From positions 310,001 through 374,000 of the forward strand of contig NZ_BFAG01000003.1 of assembly GCF_002897375.1 (NCBI RefSeq): 64,000 nucleotides of DNA, written 5' to 3'. The notes beneath the pieces are model-generated. The model saw nothing but the letters and a program-made list of their open reading frames with translations, did no database searches and was not told the DNA's origin. A program made the position numbers and the translations under genes. The stretch is from Deinococcus aerius. Lineage in GTDB: Bacteria; Deinococcota; Deinococci; Deinococcales; Deinococcaceae. This document shows, one piece after another, positions 1 through 19,230 of the stretch (position 1 is the first letter of the stretch; each line of letters begins with the position of its first letter).

Positions 1-45
1 GAGTGTCAACGCCCACACGAAGAAAGGCCGCCACCCCCGGCGAGA

Positions 46-330
46 TCAACTCCCGGTGACCTGAACTCCGCGCCAGAAGGCGACCCTCCCCGCGATCTGC
101 CGCGCGGCCTCCTTGGGCTCGGGGTAGAACCAGGCGGCGTCCGCGTTCTCCTGGCCGTCCACACGCAGGGTGTAGTACGACGCAGTGCCCTTCCAGGGGC
201 AGACGGTGTGGGTCGGGCTCGCCTGCAGATACTCCGACCTCACGCTCTGGCGGGGGAAATAATGATTGCCCTCCACGACCACCGTGTCGTCGGACTCGGC
301 GATGACCTGGCCGTTCCAGATGGCTTTCAT
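46..330 (-). CDS. DUF427 domain-containing protein
   Basis: 94-aa protein of the DUF427 family, small soluble proteins of unknown biochemical role. The family-typical core is visible: a conserved HTVCPWKGTASYY stretch near residues 41-53 followed by an AAWFYPEP motif near 65-72, and the length fits the family. No signal peptide or membrane segment. The ATG at 330 is chosen because a TACAGT hexamer ends 5 nt upstream of it on the minus strand, a leaderless-type start. It is transcribed away from the amylase gene. Function beyond family membership cannot be inferred. Confidence 0.88.
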   Translation of the reverse strand: MKAIWNGQVIAESDDTVVVEGNHYFPRQSVRSEYLQASPTHTVCPWKGTASYYTLRVDGQENADAAWFYPEPKEAARQIAGRVAFWRGVQVTGS

Positions 331-341
331 ACCCCACTGTA
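331..341 (-). promoter_or_regulatory. leaderless-type -10 element of the DUF427 gene
   Basis: TACAGT (336-341 on the minus strand) with a 5-nt spacer to the ATG at 330; no ribosome-binding site lies between. Confidence 0.6.
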
Positions 342-412
342 CCGCCGATGATCAGAAATAAACCGTCAGTCAATTGACAGGCGAGTGCGAGTGGCCTTCC
401 AATGAGCAGGAA

Positions 413-3514
<3,102 letters not shown>

Positions 3515-3534
3515 CCGTTTAAACTCTAGGCGGC

Positions 3535-3568
3535 GCGGGAGGCTTCCGACCACGGGGCCTCCCGCTTC
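3535..3568 (+). terminator. rho-independent-type terminator after the amylase gene
   Basis: Perfect 9-bp stem GCGGGAGGC (3535-3543) / GCCTCCCGC (3557-3565) followed by a short pyrimidine run TTCTCCC, 20 bp after the amylase stop codon. Confidence 0.65.
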
Positions 3569-3626
3569 TCCCACGCCGCGGCCTGACATGGGGCTGACAC
3601 AAAGGCGGAGAATCGAGAGGATTGTC

Positions 3627-4273
<647 letters not shown>

Positions 4274-4282
4274 AACTGAGCG

Positions 4283-5281
<999 letters not shown>

Positions 5282-5304
5282 CACGCCACACCTCCTCGGA
5301 GGAG

Positions 5305-5335
5305 AACGCCCCAGCTCAGGCCGGGGCGTTTTTGT
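5305..5335 (+). terminator. rho-independent terminator of the DUF47-pit operon
   Basis: Perfect 8-bp stem AACGCCCC (5305-5312) / GGGGCGTT (5323-5330) leading into a T-run TTTTTGTCTTT. It lies between two converging genes and may serve both, although the T-run favours the plus strand. Confidence 0.85.
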
Positions 5336-5337
5336 CT

Positions 5338-6240
5338 TTAAGACAGGCGCACGCTCTCACCCTCGCACGCCTGGCCCCGCAGGAGGGCGGCCAGGACCTC
5401 CGCGCCGCGCACCACGCCCAGGCTGGGGCGGCTGAAGAGGGCGCCAGCGTCAACGGCCCAGACCTGCCCCCCATGCACAGCACGGGGGTCGCTTCGGTCG
5501 AGCAGGGTGCGGGCAAAAGCGACGTTCTCGGCCAGCCCGTACCCGCAGCACATCACCACGGTCACGTCTGGGGCGAGGGCCGTCACCTGTTGCCAGGAGG
5601 TCCGCCCCGAATCGGTGCCCGCCGCCCCCAGCACGTTCACGCCGCCCGCGCGCTCCACCTGCTCGGGGACCCAGTGGCCGCCGTAAAAGGGAGGGTCCAC
5701 CCACTCCAGCGTCAGGACGCGCGGGGCGTGGGGGACCGGCAAGACGGCCTCCCAGCGGGTCTGCGCCTCCCTGGCGAGTGCGGCGCCCCTCTCCCCCACC
5801 CCGGCGGCCTGGGCCAGCGCCAGCACGTCTTCCAGAATCCCGGTGACGCTGCGGCCCTCCAGGCTCAAGACCTGTGCGGCGGGCAGGCAACCGGGCAGGT
5901 AACGTACCGCCGTCTCGATGGTCCCCGGCGTGACGGCGCACACCTCGCACACCCCCTGTGTGACCACGAGGTCCGGGTTCAGGCGGTCCAGCAGCTCGCC
6001 GTCCACCTGATACAGGGCGCGGCCCTCCCGCACCGCCTCGCTGACGGCGCGGTCGATCTCCGCCTGCGGTGCCGAGGCGTCCACGATGGAGCGGGTCAGG
6101 ACGGGCCGCCCCACTGCGCCGGGATGGTCGCAGGAGTGGCTGACGGCGACGACGCTCTCCCCCAAGCCGAGGTCGAACAGCAGGTCGGTGGCGCTGGGGA
6201 GCAGGCTGGCGATGCGGGGGGAGGGGCGGGCGTCCGTCAT
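5338..6240 (-). CDS. cobalamin-binding-type helical-backbone metal receptor (BtuF-like)
   Basis: 300-aa protein of the BtuF/FepB-like periplasmic-binding fold (TroA superfamily), of the group commonly annotated cobalamin-binding protein. Visible features are the N-terminal RIASLLPSATDLLFDLGLG motif, VSHSCDHP, VVTQGVCEVC and a FYGGHWVPEQVERAGG motif typical of this subgroup. No signal peptide is present, so it may act in the cytoplasm or be exported unusually. No ABC permease or ATPase lies next to it, so a transport role is not supported by context. The ATG at 6240 has TACCCT 6 nt upstream. Confidence 0.8.
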   Translation of the reverse strand: MTDARPSPRIASLLPSATDLLFDLGLGESVVAVSHSCDHPGAVGRPVLTRSIVDASAPQAEIDRAVSEAVREGRALYQVDGELLDRLNPDLVVTQGVCEVCAVTPGTIETAVRYLPGCLPAAQVLSLEGRSVTGILEDVLALAQAAGVGERGAALAREAQTRWEAVLPVPHAPRVLTLEWVDPPFYGGHWVPEQVERAGGVNVLGAAGTDSGRTSWQQVTALAPDVTVVMCCGYGLAENVAFARTLLDRSDPRAVHGGQVWAVDAGALFSRPSLGVVRGAEVLAALLRGQACEGESVRLS

Positions 6241-6252
6241 GCCCCCAGGGTA
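6241..6252 (-). promoter_or_regulatory. leaderless-type -10 element of the BtuF-like gene
   Basis: TACCCT at 6247-6252 (minus strand) with a 6-nt spacer to ATG 6240. It shares a 48-bp divergent region with the start at 6289. Confidence 0.6.
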
Positions 6253-6276
6253 GCCCGGGAGGGGCCGCGTTCTCTC

Positions 6277-6288
6277 TAGACTGCGCGT
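6277..6288 (+). promoter_or_regulatory. leaderless-type -10 element of the small membrane protein gene
   Basis: TAGACT at 6277-6282 with a 6-nt spacer to the GTG at 6289. Confidence 0.6.
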
Positions 6289-6548
6289 GTGTCGACCGCC
6301 GCCCTTCTCATCGTGCTGGCGCTGGCGCTGCTCGCCCTGCTGCTGGCGACCCGGCCCGGGACATCTAAGGGTCCACCCGCGGGCCGGAGCGCCGAGCGGT
6401 ACTGGGAGGAGAAAATCCTGAGGCAGACGCGCGGCAACCGGGGGGCCTTGGAACGCGCGCTCACGGCCCGGCGCCGCAGGTATCCGCACGCCTCCCGGGC
6501 GGAATTGCTGGAGATGATCCACGACGAGTACGTGCGGGACCGCGCCGA

Positions 6549-6552
<4 letters not shown>
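6289..6552 (+). CDS. small membrane-anchored hypothetical protein
   Basis: 87-aa protein I do not recognise. One hydrophobic segment at about residues 5-22 (rich in Ala and Leu) is followed by a strongly basic, Arg-rich cytoplasmic-type tail. GTG start chosen because of the TAGACT hexamer 6 nt upstream. The stop codon overlaps the coaX stop by 4 bp in convergent orientation. Coding is supported by the clean start context and by the gene filling the gap between two identified genes. Confidence 0.6.
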
Positions 6553-7346
<794 letters not shown>

Positions 7347-7358
7347 GGGGGGATTGTA
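7347..7358 (-). promoter_or_regulatory. leaderless-type -10 element of coaX
   Basis: TACAAT at 7353-7358 (minus strand) with a 6-nt C-run spacer to the GTG at 7346; this decides the start codon. Confidence 0.65.
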
Positions 7359-7444
7359 CGGCGGCCCGGGCTGACAGCCCTCACGAGGAGGCGCTAGGGT
7401 GGGGCGAAGCACAATTTGTCCCCGCCCTTCCCTGGAGGTTCCCC

Positions 7445-9358
<1,914 letters not shown>

Positions 9359-9395
9359 GGCGGGGCGCAGAAGCCTTGTCCTGCTAAGCGACTGC

Positions 9396-9508
9396 GGAGC
9401 CTCCTCAGGCCAGACCCTTCGCGTTACTCAGAGTTGAGCCTTGACGCAGGCTCCTCGCGACAGCCGCCCAGAAGGCCAAACCCTGAGGGCCTTCGCCTTC
9501 TGCCTTTG
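9396..9508 (+). repeat. structured intergenic region with two hairpins
   Basis: GGAGCCT (9396-9402) pairs with AGGCTCC (9448-9454), and CAGAAGG (9469-9475) pairs with CCTTCTG (9496-9502) and is followed by CCTTTG. The second hairpin may terminate the acetyl-CoA synthetase transcript. No open frame with coding character is seen between 9359 and 9646. Confidence 0.4.
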
Positions 9509-9646
9509 ACCTGCTCTACCCGGGCGCTGCCGCGGCGAAATTAGGCAGGTTTCAGTCTCGTCCCAGACCGCTGCCGGGGGAAGGCTGATGAACAACGCTT
9601 CACGGTGTTGTCGCCCTCCCTCACGCGCCGGCTGTCAAGGTTGGGT

Positions 9647-9937
9647 ATGAGTGACGACCTGAAGGACACGACGCCGCTGGGCAAGTCCGTGGAGGAGATC
9701 GAGGCGGCAACCCAGAACACGACCAACGCCCCGACCCCGGGAGAGGAGCGCCGGGAGGACGGGGGCGTGCCCGTAGCGTTGCCAGCGACCACCGTGGCCG
9801 GGCTGGGAGTGGGCAGCGGCGCGATGGTGGGCGCTGTGGGCGCGGCCCTGATCCCCGATGACGGGTCGGGGGGCGCGGGCAGCCATGCCCAGGAGACTGG
9901 GCGGGCGGGCGACGTTACCGACAACGATCAAGCCTGA
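9647..9937 (+). CDS. hypothetical protein, acidic with Gly/Ala-rich segment
   Basis: 96-aa protein I do not recognise, starting MSDDLKDTTPLGKSVEEIE. The first half is acidic and polar, then a Gly/Ala/Val-rich stretch (near residues 51-75) could form one membrane-associated helix, then a Gly-rich acidic tail. The ATG at 9647 is chosen because upstream in-frame residues are basic and unlike the rest. No obvious partners; it stands between two structured intergenic regions. Confidence 0.5.
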   Translation: MSDDLKDTTPLGKSVEEIEAATQNTTNAPTPGEERREDGGVPVALPATTVAGLGVGSGAMVGAVGAALIPDDGSGGAGSHAQETGRAGDVTDNDQA

Positions 9938-9974
9938 AGGCCCTGCTACACGAGGTTCCCGCAGGTCGTCGAAA

Positions 9975-9998
9975 CCCGGGGTTGTATCTCAACCCGGG
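9975..9998. repeat. inverted repeat 1 of tandem hairpin array
   Basis: CCCGGGGTTG (9975-9984), loop TATCT, then CAACCCGGG (9990-9998); complementary apart from one bulged G. Confidence 0.7.
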
Positions 9999-10011
9999 AC
10001 AACGCGCTTGT

Positions 10012-10056
10012 GGCTGTGTTGACCCTCTCCCCCCGTTGGAGAGGGTCAACACAGCC
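10012..10056. repeat. inverted repeat 2: perfect 19-bp stem
   Basis: GGCTGTGTTGACCCTCTCC at 10012-10030 is exactly complementary to 10038-10056, separated by the 7-nt loop CCCCGTT. No T-run follows on either strand, so it is not a standard terminator. Confidence 0.85.
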
Positions 10057-10061
10057 AGGAG

Positions 10062-10090
10062 TGAGGGGGCGGAGCAACATCGCCCCCTCA
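10062..10090. repeat. inverted repeat 3: perfect 10-bp stem
   Basis: TGAGGGGGCG (10062-10071) is exactly complementary to CGCCCCCTCA (10081-10090), with a 9-nt loop. The TGAGGGGGCG word also occurs in the dispersed repeat near 52.7 kb and 62.0 kb. Confidence 0.75.
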
Positions 10091-10267
10091 GCGCCGGTTC
10101 CAGAGCTGGGACGGCGTGGAGATCAAAGCCTGGCCGAAACTCACAAAACCTGACCCCTCCCGACTTCCGGGTTGGGGTGGCACAGTGACGCGGGTAGCCG
10201 TAGGAAAAGCTCCTGGCCGTCCGCCCCGGCTTTTCAGCAGTGGTGGACGGCCAGAACTCAACGTCCC

Positions 10268-10960
10268 TTACTGGAAGCTGCCCAGGTCCAGGGTCACGCT
10301 GTAGGCGCAGTTCGTGTCCGCCTCGGTGCGGAGCAGCATCTCCACCTTGTCGCTGGCGCCGATCCCGGCCTTCAGCGGCTCGAAGTAGTAGACCAGGGTG
10401 CCCGTCCAGGTGCCCGCGTCCTGCTTGAAGTCGTTCACGAAGCTGCGGCGGGCGGGCGCGACCATCTTGCCGTCCTTGCCCTTCAGCCGCACGAGGTAGG
10501 CATCGCGCGCCTTTTCGCTGGGGAGGCCGCGCACGTTGATGTCCACGCGCAGCAATCCGTCCGCCAGGCGCTTGCCCGCAAGGTCCGCCCCCAGCGCATC
10601 GGCGGCGCTCAGGTTCTTGAAGTTGTCCCGGGCGTCCACCGCCTGGAAATACAGTTGGTCGGCCTGCCCGCTCGCGGTGATGGTGGCGGGGCGGCTGCCG
10701 CCGGTGAAGTCGGTGGGCTTGGCAAGCCAGTCGGCCACGCACTGGTCACCCCCGTCAAAGGCCTTGACGACCCCTTCCCCGGCGGCGAACTTGCCGTCCT
10801 TCACGTTCAGGTCGATGGTCTGGTAGGTGGGCACCGGGTCGCGGCGGCCATACGCGCCGTCGATGACGTTCTTGGCGGTCGTCTCCTCCAGCTTGGGCAC
10901 CCAGGCGAGCGCCGGGGCGGAGAGCAGGACGGTCAGGGCCAGGAGAACAGGTTTACGCAT
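10268..10960 (-). CDS. secreted hypothetical protein, last gene of the exbB-exbD-tonB-like operon
   Basis: 230-aa protein with a clear signal peptide (MRKPVLLALTVLL, then SAPALAWVP with cleavage after ALA). The mature part is polar with beta-rich character and two well-separated Cys residues (in DQCVADW and DTNCAYSV). I do not recognise the family. Start ATG 10960 has GAGGTG 6 nt upstream; a TTG four codons earlier is less likely. It begins 45 nt after the TonB-like gene on the same strand, suggesting a periplasmic or outer-membrane partner of that system. Confidence 0.75.
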   Translation of the reverse strand: MRKPVLLALTVLLSAPALAWVPKLEETTAKNVIDGAYGRRDPVPTYQTIDLNVKDGKFAAGEGVVKAFDGGDQCVADWLAKPTDFTGGSRPATITASGQADQLYFQAVDARDNFKNLSAADALGADLAGKRLADGLLRVDINVRGLPSEKARDAYLVRLKGKDGKMVAPARRSFVNDFKQDAGTWTGTLVYYFEPLKAGIGASDKVEMLLRTEADTNCAYSVTLDLGSFQ

Positions 10961-11005
10961 GTTGCACCTCAATTAGCAGGGAGGAATGACGGGGGGCTGA
11001 CGCGC

Positions 11006-13129
11006 TCAGTCCTTGAGATAGACGACGCGGCAGGCGGCCCCCGCCGAACGGAACTGGGCGGCGGCGCCCGCGCCCAGCACGGCGTCGGTGTACACGGTCG
11101 AGTTGGGCGCGATCCGCGGCTGCTGGACGCGGGCGGCCTTCACGCGGGTGACGTTCTTGAACCCCCCGATCTGGCTCTCGGAGGTGATGTAGGTGTGAAG
11201 GCTGCCCTCCTGCACGAGCTGGGAACTCACGCCCTTGACAAGAGCGGCGTCCGGCCAGAGCTGATGGCCGCTCTCGTCATAGACGAAGCTGGTCATGTCG
11301 CGCTGGAAGTTGCCCAGGCCACGCACGTCCACCACGACGGTGCAGTTCAGCGGGCGGTTCTCGTCGCCGGAGACCGCCGTGCCCGCGCCACCCGCGCGGG
11401 CCGTCTCAATGCCGCCCGAGCCGCCCCCGGGGGTGGTCCCGGCCCCCGAGCCTCCGCCCGCTCCCGGTCGCCCGGAGGCCGGAGTGCCGCCGTCGCCGGA
11501 GGGACCGTCGCCGTTCCCGCCGCCACCCGTGCCGCCCCCGCGTCCTCCGGCGGGGGTGGGGGCCGTCCCGGCGTCGGGAGCCGTGTCCGAGCCGCCCGTA
11601 TCGCCCCGTCCACCCGCTGCCGGAGCGGGGTCGGGAGCGCTCCCCGCACCATTACCCGTCCCCCCACCCGAGGTCTCCCGCGGGGAGGCCGGGGCGTTCG
11701 GGGTCGTCCCGCTGCTGCCCGCCGCGCCGCGCGACGGAGCCTCTGCCTGAGTGCCGGGGCTCGCGTCGCCCGGGGCGCTGCCGGAGCGGGGCGCCGGGCT
11801 GGCCGTGCCCTCCCCCGTTCCGGCGGGAGTCCCGGGCGTGGGGGCAGGCCGGGCCGTCTCGGCGACGGGCGCGCTGGAGTTGCCCTGTCCGTTCCCGCGT
11901 GTCGGTGTTGGGGCGGGGTCAGCGGCGGTGGAGCCGGGCGCCGGACTCGTCCGGGTCGCCGGGCTCGCAGGGGCGGCAGCCTGGGGTGTGGACGAGGTGG
12001 AGGGGCGGGTCGCCGCTGGAGCCTCGGAAGCGGGCGCAGCGGCCGGCACCGGGCTGCGCGAGGCCACCGGGGCGTCCGGGGCCGCGGCCTGGGGCGCGCG
12101 GCTGACGGTTCCCTCCCGTCCCGCGACGGCCTCGGTTTCGGCGGGGGCTAGGGTTCCGCGCGTCGCGGTCGGCGTTTCGGGAGCACTCCCCTGCGGCGCT
12201 CCTGAAGAACGCGGGGGAAGGCGGGCCTCGGCGGTTTCACCCGTGACGGAAGGTGCGGCAGCCGCAGCACTCCGGGCCGGGGCGGGTTCCTCGGTTGCGG
12301 TCGCCGTGCCCCGGGCGGGCGAGGCGCTTTCCGCCGCACTCGTGGGCACGGCATCCTCGCGGCGCGGGAGGGCGGTCACGGGCTCAGGGTCGGGCGCTGG
12401 GGCCGCCGTGGCCGCTACCGGGGCGGCGGGCGTGTCCGCGGCCTCCGCTTGCGGTTCCGGCTCGGGGGCGCGGGCCTCCGCCGGGGTCTCCTGAGCCGGG
12501 GTAGCCGTCCTCTCGGGCGCGGCGGGAGCCGCTTCTGGGGCCTGCGGCTGTGGGAAGGCCGCCGCGTCCCGGGGCACGGCGGACTCGACCCTCACCTGCT
12601 CGGAAGTCTGGGGAAGGGGCCGGATCGGTGCCGCCGCCGGGGCGGGGGTGACTGGCCCGCCGGAGGTTTCGGCCTCAGGTCGGGGGGCAGGAGCGGCAGA
12701 TGCGGCTGGAGCCCTTTCCTGCACCGCGGGCTGCCGGGCTGGGGACGTGGGGTGAGGCGCCGGGGGAGTGGCCTGACGCGGCGGCGTGGCGGCAGGCTTG
12801 GGTGGAGTCGGCGTCCGAATCGGCGGGGTGGGCTGGGTCCGGGGTGTGGCCGTGACGGCAGGCTTCGCCGGAGTCGTCACCCGCTCGCGTGCCGGAGGCG
12901 TGAGGGCCGAGGTTGGCGTCTCCTCCGGCGGGGGGGCCAGCGTCACCACCTCCAGCGGGGCGCGCCGGAGGTCGGGCGGCGAACTCAGCGCCGGGGGGCG
13001 CAGGTCGGGCCGCGCGGCGAGCAGGCCCAGGAGCAGGGCGGCGTGCAGGGCCACGGTCACTCCGGCAGCGCGCATCCGCTCCCGACGTTCTGGGCTGGAA
13101 GGGGGACGGGGCGTAGGCAGCGTCATCAT
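11006..13129 (-). CDS. TonB-like membrane-anchored protein with very long Pro/Ala-rich spacer and atypical C-terminal domain
   Basis: 707-aa protein. A short basic N-terminus precedes one membrane segment (about residues 24-40, VTVALHAALLLGLLAA). Then about 550 residues (roughly 45-590) of low-complexity Pro/Ala/Thr/Glu, becoming Gly-rich near the end, form a periplasmic spacer of the TonB type but much longer. The globular C-terminus (about 594-707) contains VVVDVRGLG and ends RSAGAACRVVYLKD; it does not look like the TonB C-terminal domain and instead recalls the VxIDARG-type domain of LPP20/FlgP-like proteins (my recollection, to be tested). It follows exbD by 7 nt, so an energy-transducing role is inferred from context. 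Confidence 0.75.
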   Translation of the reverse strand: MMTLPTPRPPSSPERRERMRAAGVTVALHAALLLGLLAARPDLRPPALSSPPDLRRAPLEVVTLAPPPEETPTSALTPPARERVTTPAKPAVTATPRTQPTPPIRTPTPPKPAATPPRQATPPAPHPTSPARQPAVQERAPAASAAPAPRPEAETSGGPVTPAPAAAPIRPLPQTSEQVRVESAVPRDAAAFPQPQAPEAAPAAPERTATPAQETPAEARAPEPEPQAEAADTPAAPVAATAAPAPDPEPVTALPRREDAVPTSAAESASPARGTATATEEPAPARSAAAAAPSVTGETAEARLPPRSSGAPQGSAPETPTATRGTLAPAETEAVAGREGTVSRAPQAAAPDAPVASRSPVPAAAPASEAPAATRPSTSSTPQAAAPASPATRTSPAPGSTAADPAPTPTRGNGQGNSSAPVAETARPAPTPGTPAGTGEGTASPAPRSGSAPGDASPGTQAEAPSRGAAGSSGTTPNAPASPRETSGGGTGNGAGSAPDPAPAAGGRGDTGGSDTAPDAGTAPTPAGGRGGGTGGGGNGDGPSGDGGTPASGRPGAGGGSGAGTTPGGGSGGIETARAGGAGTAVSGDENRPLNCTVVVDVRGLGNFQRDMTSFVYDESGHQLWPDAALVKGVSSQLVQEGSLHTYITSESQIGGFKNVTRVKAARVQQPRIAPNSTVYTDAVLGAGAAAQFRSAGAACRVVYLKD

Positions 13130-13136
13130 GCGGGTT

Positions 13137-13552
13137 TCACCGTTCGCTGCTCCGCGCGGAGCGGGTGCCCAGCGCCAGGCGTTCCCCGCCCGCCCGCTTG
13201 ATCACGTCCATCACCTGCACGACCGTGCCGTAGCTTCCCCGCTCGTCGCCGCGCAGGCCCACCACGCCGCCCGACGTTTTCAATAGGGGCCCAAGCTGCC
13301 CGCCGAGCCTGGTCAGCGTCGTTTCCTTGCCGTTCAGAAAGACCTTCCCCTTCTGGTCCACACTCACGATGGGCAGGGCGGGCGTCTCCTGCACAGTCGT
13401 GCTCGCGCGGGGCAGGTCGAGGGGCAGGGCATTCTGCCGGGCGCCCAGGCTGCTCGTCAGGAAGAAGAAGATGAGCAGCAGCAACACGATGTCCACCATA
13501 GGGGCGAAGTCGAAGGTCACGCCGCTGCCCTCGCCCTCGCGCAGTCGCCGCC

Positions 13553-13556
<4 letters not shown>
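13137..13556 (-). CDS. exbD: ExbD/TolR-family biopolymer transport protein
   Basis: 139-aa protein with the ExbD/TolR layout: short cytoplasmic N-terminus, one membrane helix containing the conserved Asp in FAPMVDIVLLLLIFF (about residues 17-32), then a periplasmic domain beginning LPLDLPRAS. With ExbB it forms the proton channel that powers a TonB- or TolA-type partner. GTG start at 13556 overlaps the exbB stop as GTGA, indicating translational coupling. The next gene encodes the TonB-like protein. Confidence 0.9.
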
Positions 13557-14248
<692 letters not shown>

Positions 14249-14429
14249 TGTCCTCACGGGTAGCACGTGGTGGCGTGGCAAGGGTGAAAAAGTTTCGTCA
14301 GGAACTCATCCGGTGGAGCATGCGGGGGGCTGGAGGCGGCGCTCAGCGGGGGCACGCCTTCCCCCCCAAATCCCTGTTCCTGTGCGACGTACACGCACTC
14401 CGCTCCCCCTCGAATCCTCAGCAAACCAC

Positions 14430-14458
14430 TCGACTTTAGCCCCCCGACTCGGTACAAT
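14430..14458 (+). promoter_or_regulatory. sigma-70-type promoter of the suf operon
   Basis: -35-like TCGACT (14430-14435), 17-bp spacer, -10 TACAAT (14453-14458). This leaves an 80-nt leader ahead of sufC, which has its own AAGGAG ribosome site, so this is not a leaderless start. Confidence 0.6.
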
Positions 14459-14472
14459 GGCGCAGTAAGTAG

Positions 14473-14481
14473 GAATCATTC
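14473..14481. promoter_or_regulatory. short palindrome downstream of the suf promoter
   Basis: GAATCATTC is symmetric around its central C and sits 15 bp after the -10 box, where a repressor could block the promoter. It resembles a fragment of a Fur-type site, but the flanks do not extend the symmetry. Confidence 0.25.
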
Positions 14482-14538
14482 TCAAGAAGCGCGACCGGGA
14501 ATGACCTGAGACGCAGGACCCCCAGCACAAGGAGCCCC

Positions 14539-15309
<771 letters not shown>

Positions 15310-15314
15310 GAAAG

Positions 15315-15680
15315 ATGCGGCGCCTGCTCCTGGTGGGAATGGCGGCGGGCCTCGGCCTGACGGCCTGCTCGGACACACATGTCAAGGAAATCTCCCTGAC
15401 GGTGGCGCCCAACAAGACGCCCTGCCCGGAATCGTTCGGTGGGCTGCCGCGCGCGTGTCTCCTCGTGAAACCGGGGGCCGCCTCCGCGAGCGATGTCTGG
15501 CAGCCATTTGAGGACACCATCCTCGGCTTCGGCCATCAGTCCGGCCACCGCTATCGCCTCCTCGTCAATGCGACAAGTTACTCCAGCCCCATCGGAGATC
15601 CGTTCCCGACCTCCTACGCCCTCAAGCAAGTCCTAGAAAAGACGCCCGACTCCACCATCGCTGTTCCCGGTCAACCCTAG
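15315..15680 (+). CDS. DUF4377-like lipoprotein between sufC and sufB
   Basis: 121-aa lipoprotein: signal sequence [15 protein letters not shown] then lipobox LTAC with Cys18. The mature part has the spaced pattern C-P-E-S...P-R-A-C-L-L-V-K, W-x-PF-x-D-x-I-GF, and Y-R-L-L-V seen in the DUF4377 family, whose function is unknown. It starts 5 nt after sufC and ends 13 nt before sufB, so it is cotranscribed with the Fe-S assembly genes. A link to Fe-S metabolism is inferred only from position. Confidence 0.75.
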   Translation: MRRLLLVGMAAGLGLTACSDTHVKEISLTVAPNKTPCPESFGGLPRACLLVKPGAASASDVWQPFEDTILGFGHQSGHRYRLLVNATSYSSPIGDPFPTSYALKQVLEKTPDSTIAVPGQP

Positions 15681-15693
15681 AGGAGCAATTCCC

Positions 15694-17097
<1,404 letters not shown>

Positions 17098-17155
17098 AGC
17101 TGGTCCGAGGGCCGCACTCTGACCGGGTGCGGCTCTTACCTCGTCGGGGGAAAGC

Positions 17156-17374
17156 ATGACGGCACCGAAGGAACTGCACGAGCGGATCGATCGCCTCTCG
17201 CCGGAGGCGTTGCGGCGTGTTGCTGAGGTAGTGGAGAACGAGGAGCGAATCCAGCGTCATTTGGAGGCCCTCGCTGCCTTTCAGGAAGGGTGGACCCCGG
17301 AAGAACAGGCCGCCTGGGACGAGGGGACGAGGCGACGCCCCTGGCGCACCGTTCCGCTGGAGAACGAATCGTAG
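17156..17374 (+). CDS. putative antitoxin of a VapBC-type pair
   Basis: 72-aa protein, charged and helical at the N-terminus (ELHERIDRLSPEALRRVAEV), with a Trp-containing C-terminal tail (EGWTPEEQAAWDEGTRR, WRTVP) of the sort that wraps around a PIN toxin. I do not recognise a ribbon-helix-helix or AbrB DNA-binding motif, so the class is uncertain. Its TAG stop directly abuts the ATG of the PIN-domain gene. A GGGGGAAAG ribosome site precedes the ATG. Located 58 nt after sufB. Confidence 0.7.
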   Translation: MTAPKELHERIDRLSPEALRRVAEVVENEERIQRHLEALAAFQEGWTPEEQAAWDEGTRRRPWRTVPLENES

Positions 17375-17778
17375 ATGCTGGCCTTGGACACCAACATCCT
17401 GATTGCTGTGCAAAAGCGTGAGCCTCTGGCAGATCGTCATTACCGCACAGCGGTGACGGCGGGCGAGGTGTTGGCTGTTCCTTCCGTGGTGCGATTCGAG
17501 GCGCGGCGCAGTCTGCTGAGGCCTGAGTATTCCCGGCGGCTGGGCGTGCTGGACAACCTACTGGCATTTCTGCCTTCGCTGGATTTTGACGCGGAGGCGG
17601 CGGACATGGCTGCCCGCATGCACGATCAGTTGCGGGCAGCAGGAACGCCCACCGACGACGCCGATCTGCTGATCGCCGCCACCGCTCTACGACATGGCGC
17701 GGCGCTCGTCACCCGCAATACCCGACACTTTCAGAAAATTCCCGGTCTACAACTGGTGGACTGGCAGCAGGAGGAACG

Positions 17779-17782
<4 letters not shown>
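17375..17782 (+). CDS. PIN-domain ribonuclease toxin (VapC-type)
   Basis: 135-aa PIN-domain protein, a predicted Mg2+-dependent RNase toxin. The acidic active-site set is visible: D5 in LALDTNIL, E42 in VRFEARR, D97 in PTDDADLLIAA, with N115 in VTRNTRHF in the final conserved position. Length is typical of VapC. Its start abuts the antitoxin stop and its TGA overlaps the sufD ATG (ATGA), so it is translationally linked to both. The sufD ribosome site (GGAGGAACG) lies inside the toxin coding sequence. Confidence 0.85.
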
Positions 17783-19131
<1,349 letters not shown>

Positions 19132-19219
19132 GGGGAGCGATCAGCTTTCAACCACAGCGGTCAGTCCTGGTGAGGGGCTGGCCGCCACTTCTTCACTCTC
19201 GCGCAGGCCAATTTTATGC

Positions 19220-19230
19220 TATTTTCAACC
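19220..19230 (+). promoter_or_regulatory. probable -10 element of the AT-rich island gene
   Basis: TATTTT at 19220-19225 with a 5-nt spacer to ATG 19231. An overlapping TATGCT at 19215-19220 is an alternative hexamer. The AT-rich context weakens this call. Confidence 0.4.

Larger units (their letters stand above)
9938..10267. other. 330-bp intergenic region with three consecutive hairpins
   Basis: No plausible gene. The region holds three successive inverted repeats (9975-9998, 10012-10056, 10062-10090), listed separately, followed by about 175 bp in which I see nothing identifiable. Confidence 0.7.
14249..14538. other. divergent regulatory region between exbB and sufC
   Basis: 290 bp without a gene, separating two divergent operons. 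The sufC promoter lies at 14430-14458. The remainder (14270-14425) has lower G+C content than its surroundings and no feature I can name. Confidence 0.6.

Noticed and set aside
10012..10056. 19-bp stem as a transcription terminator
   Set aside because: No T-run on either strand, and it is more than 70 bp from the stop codon at 9937 with two other hairpins beside it.
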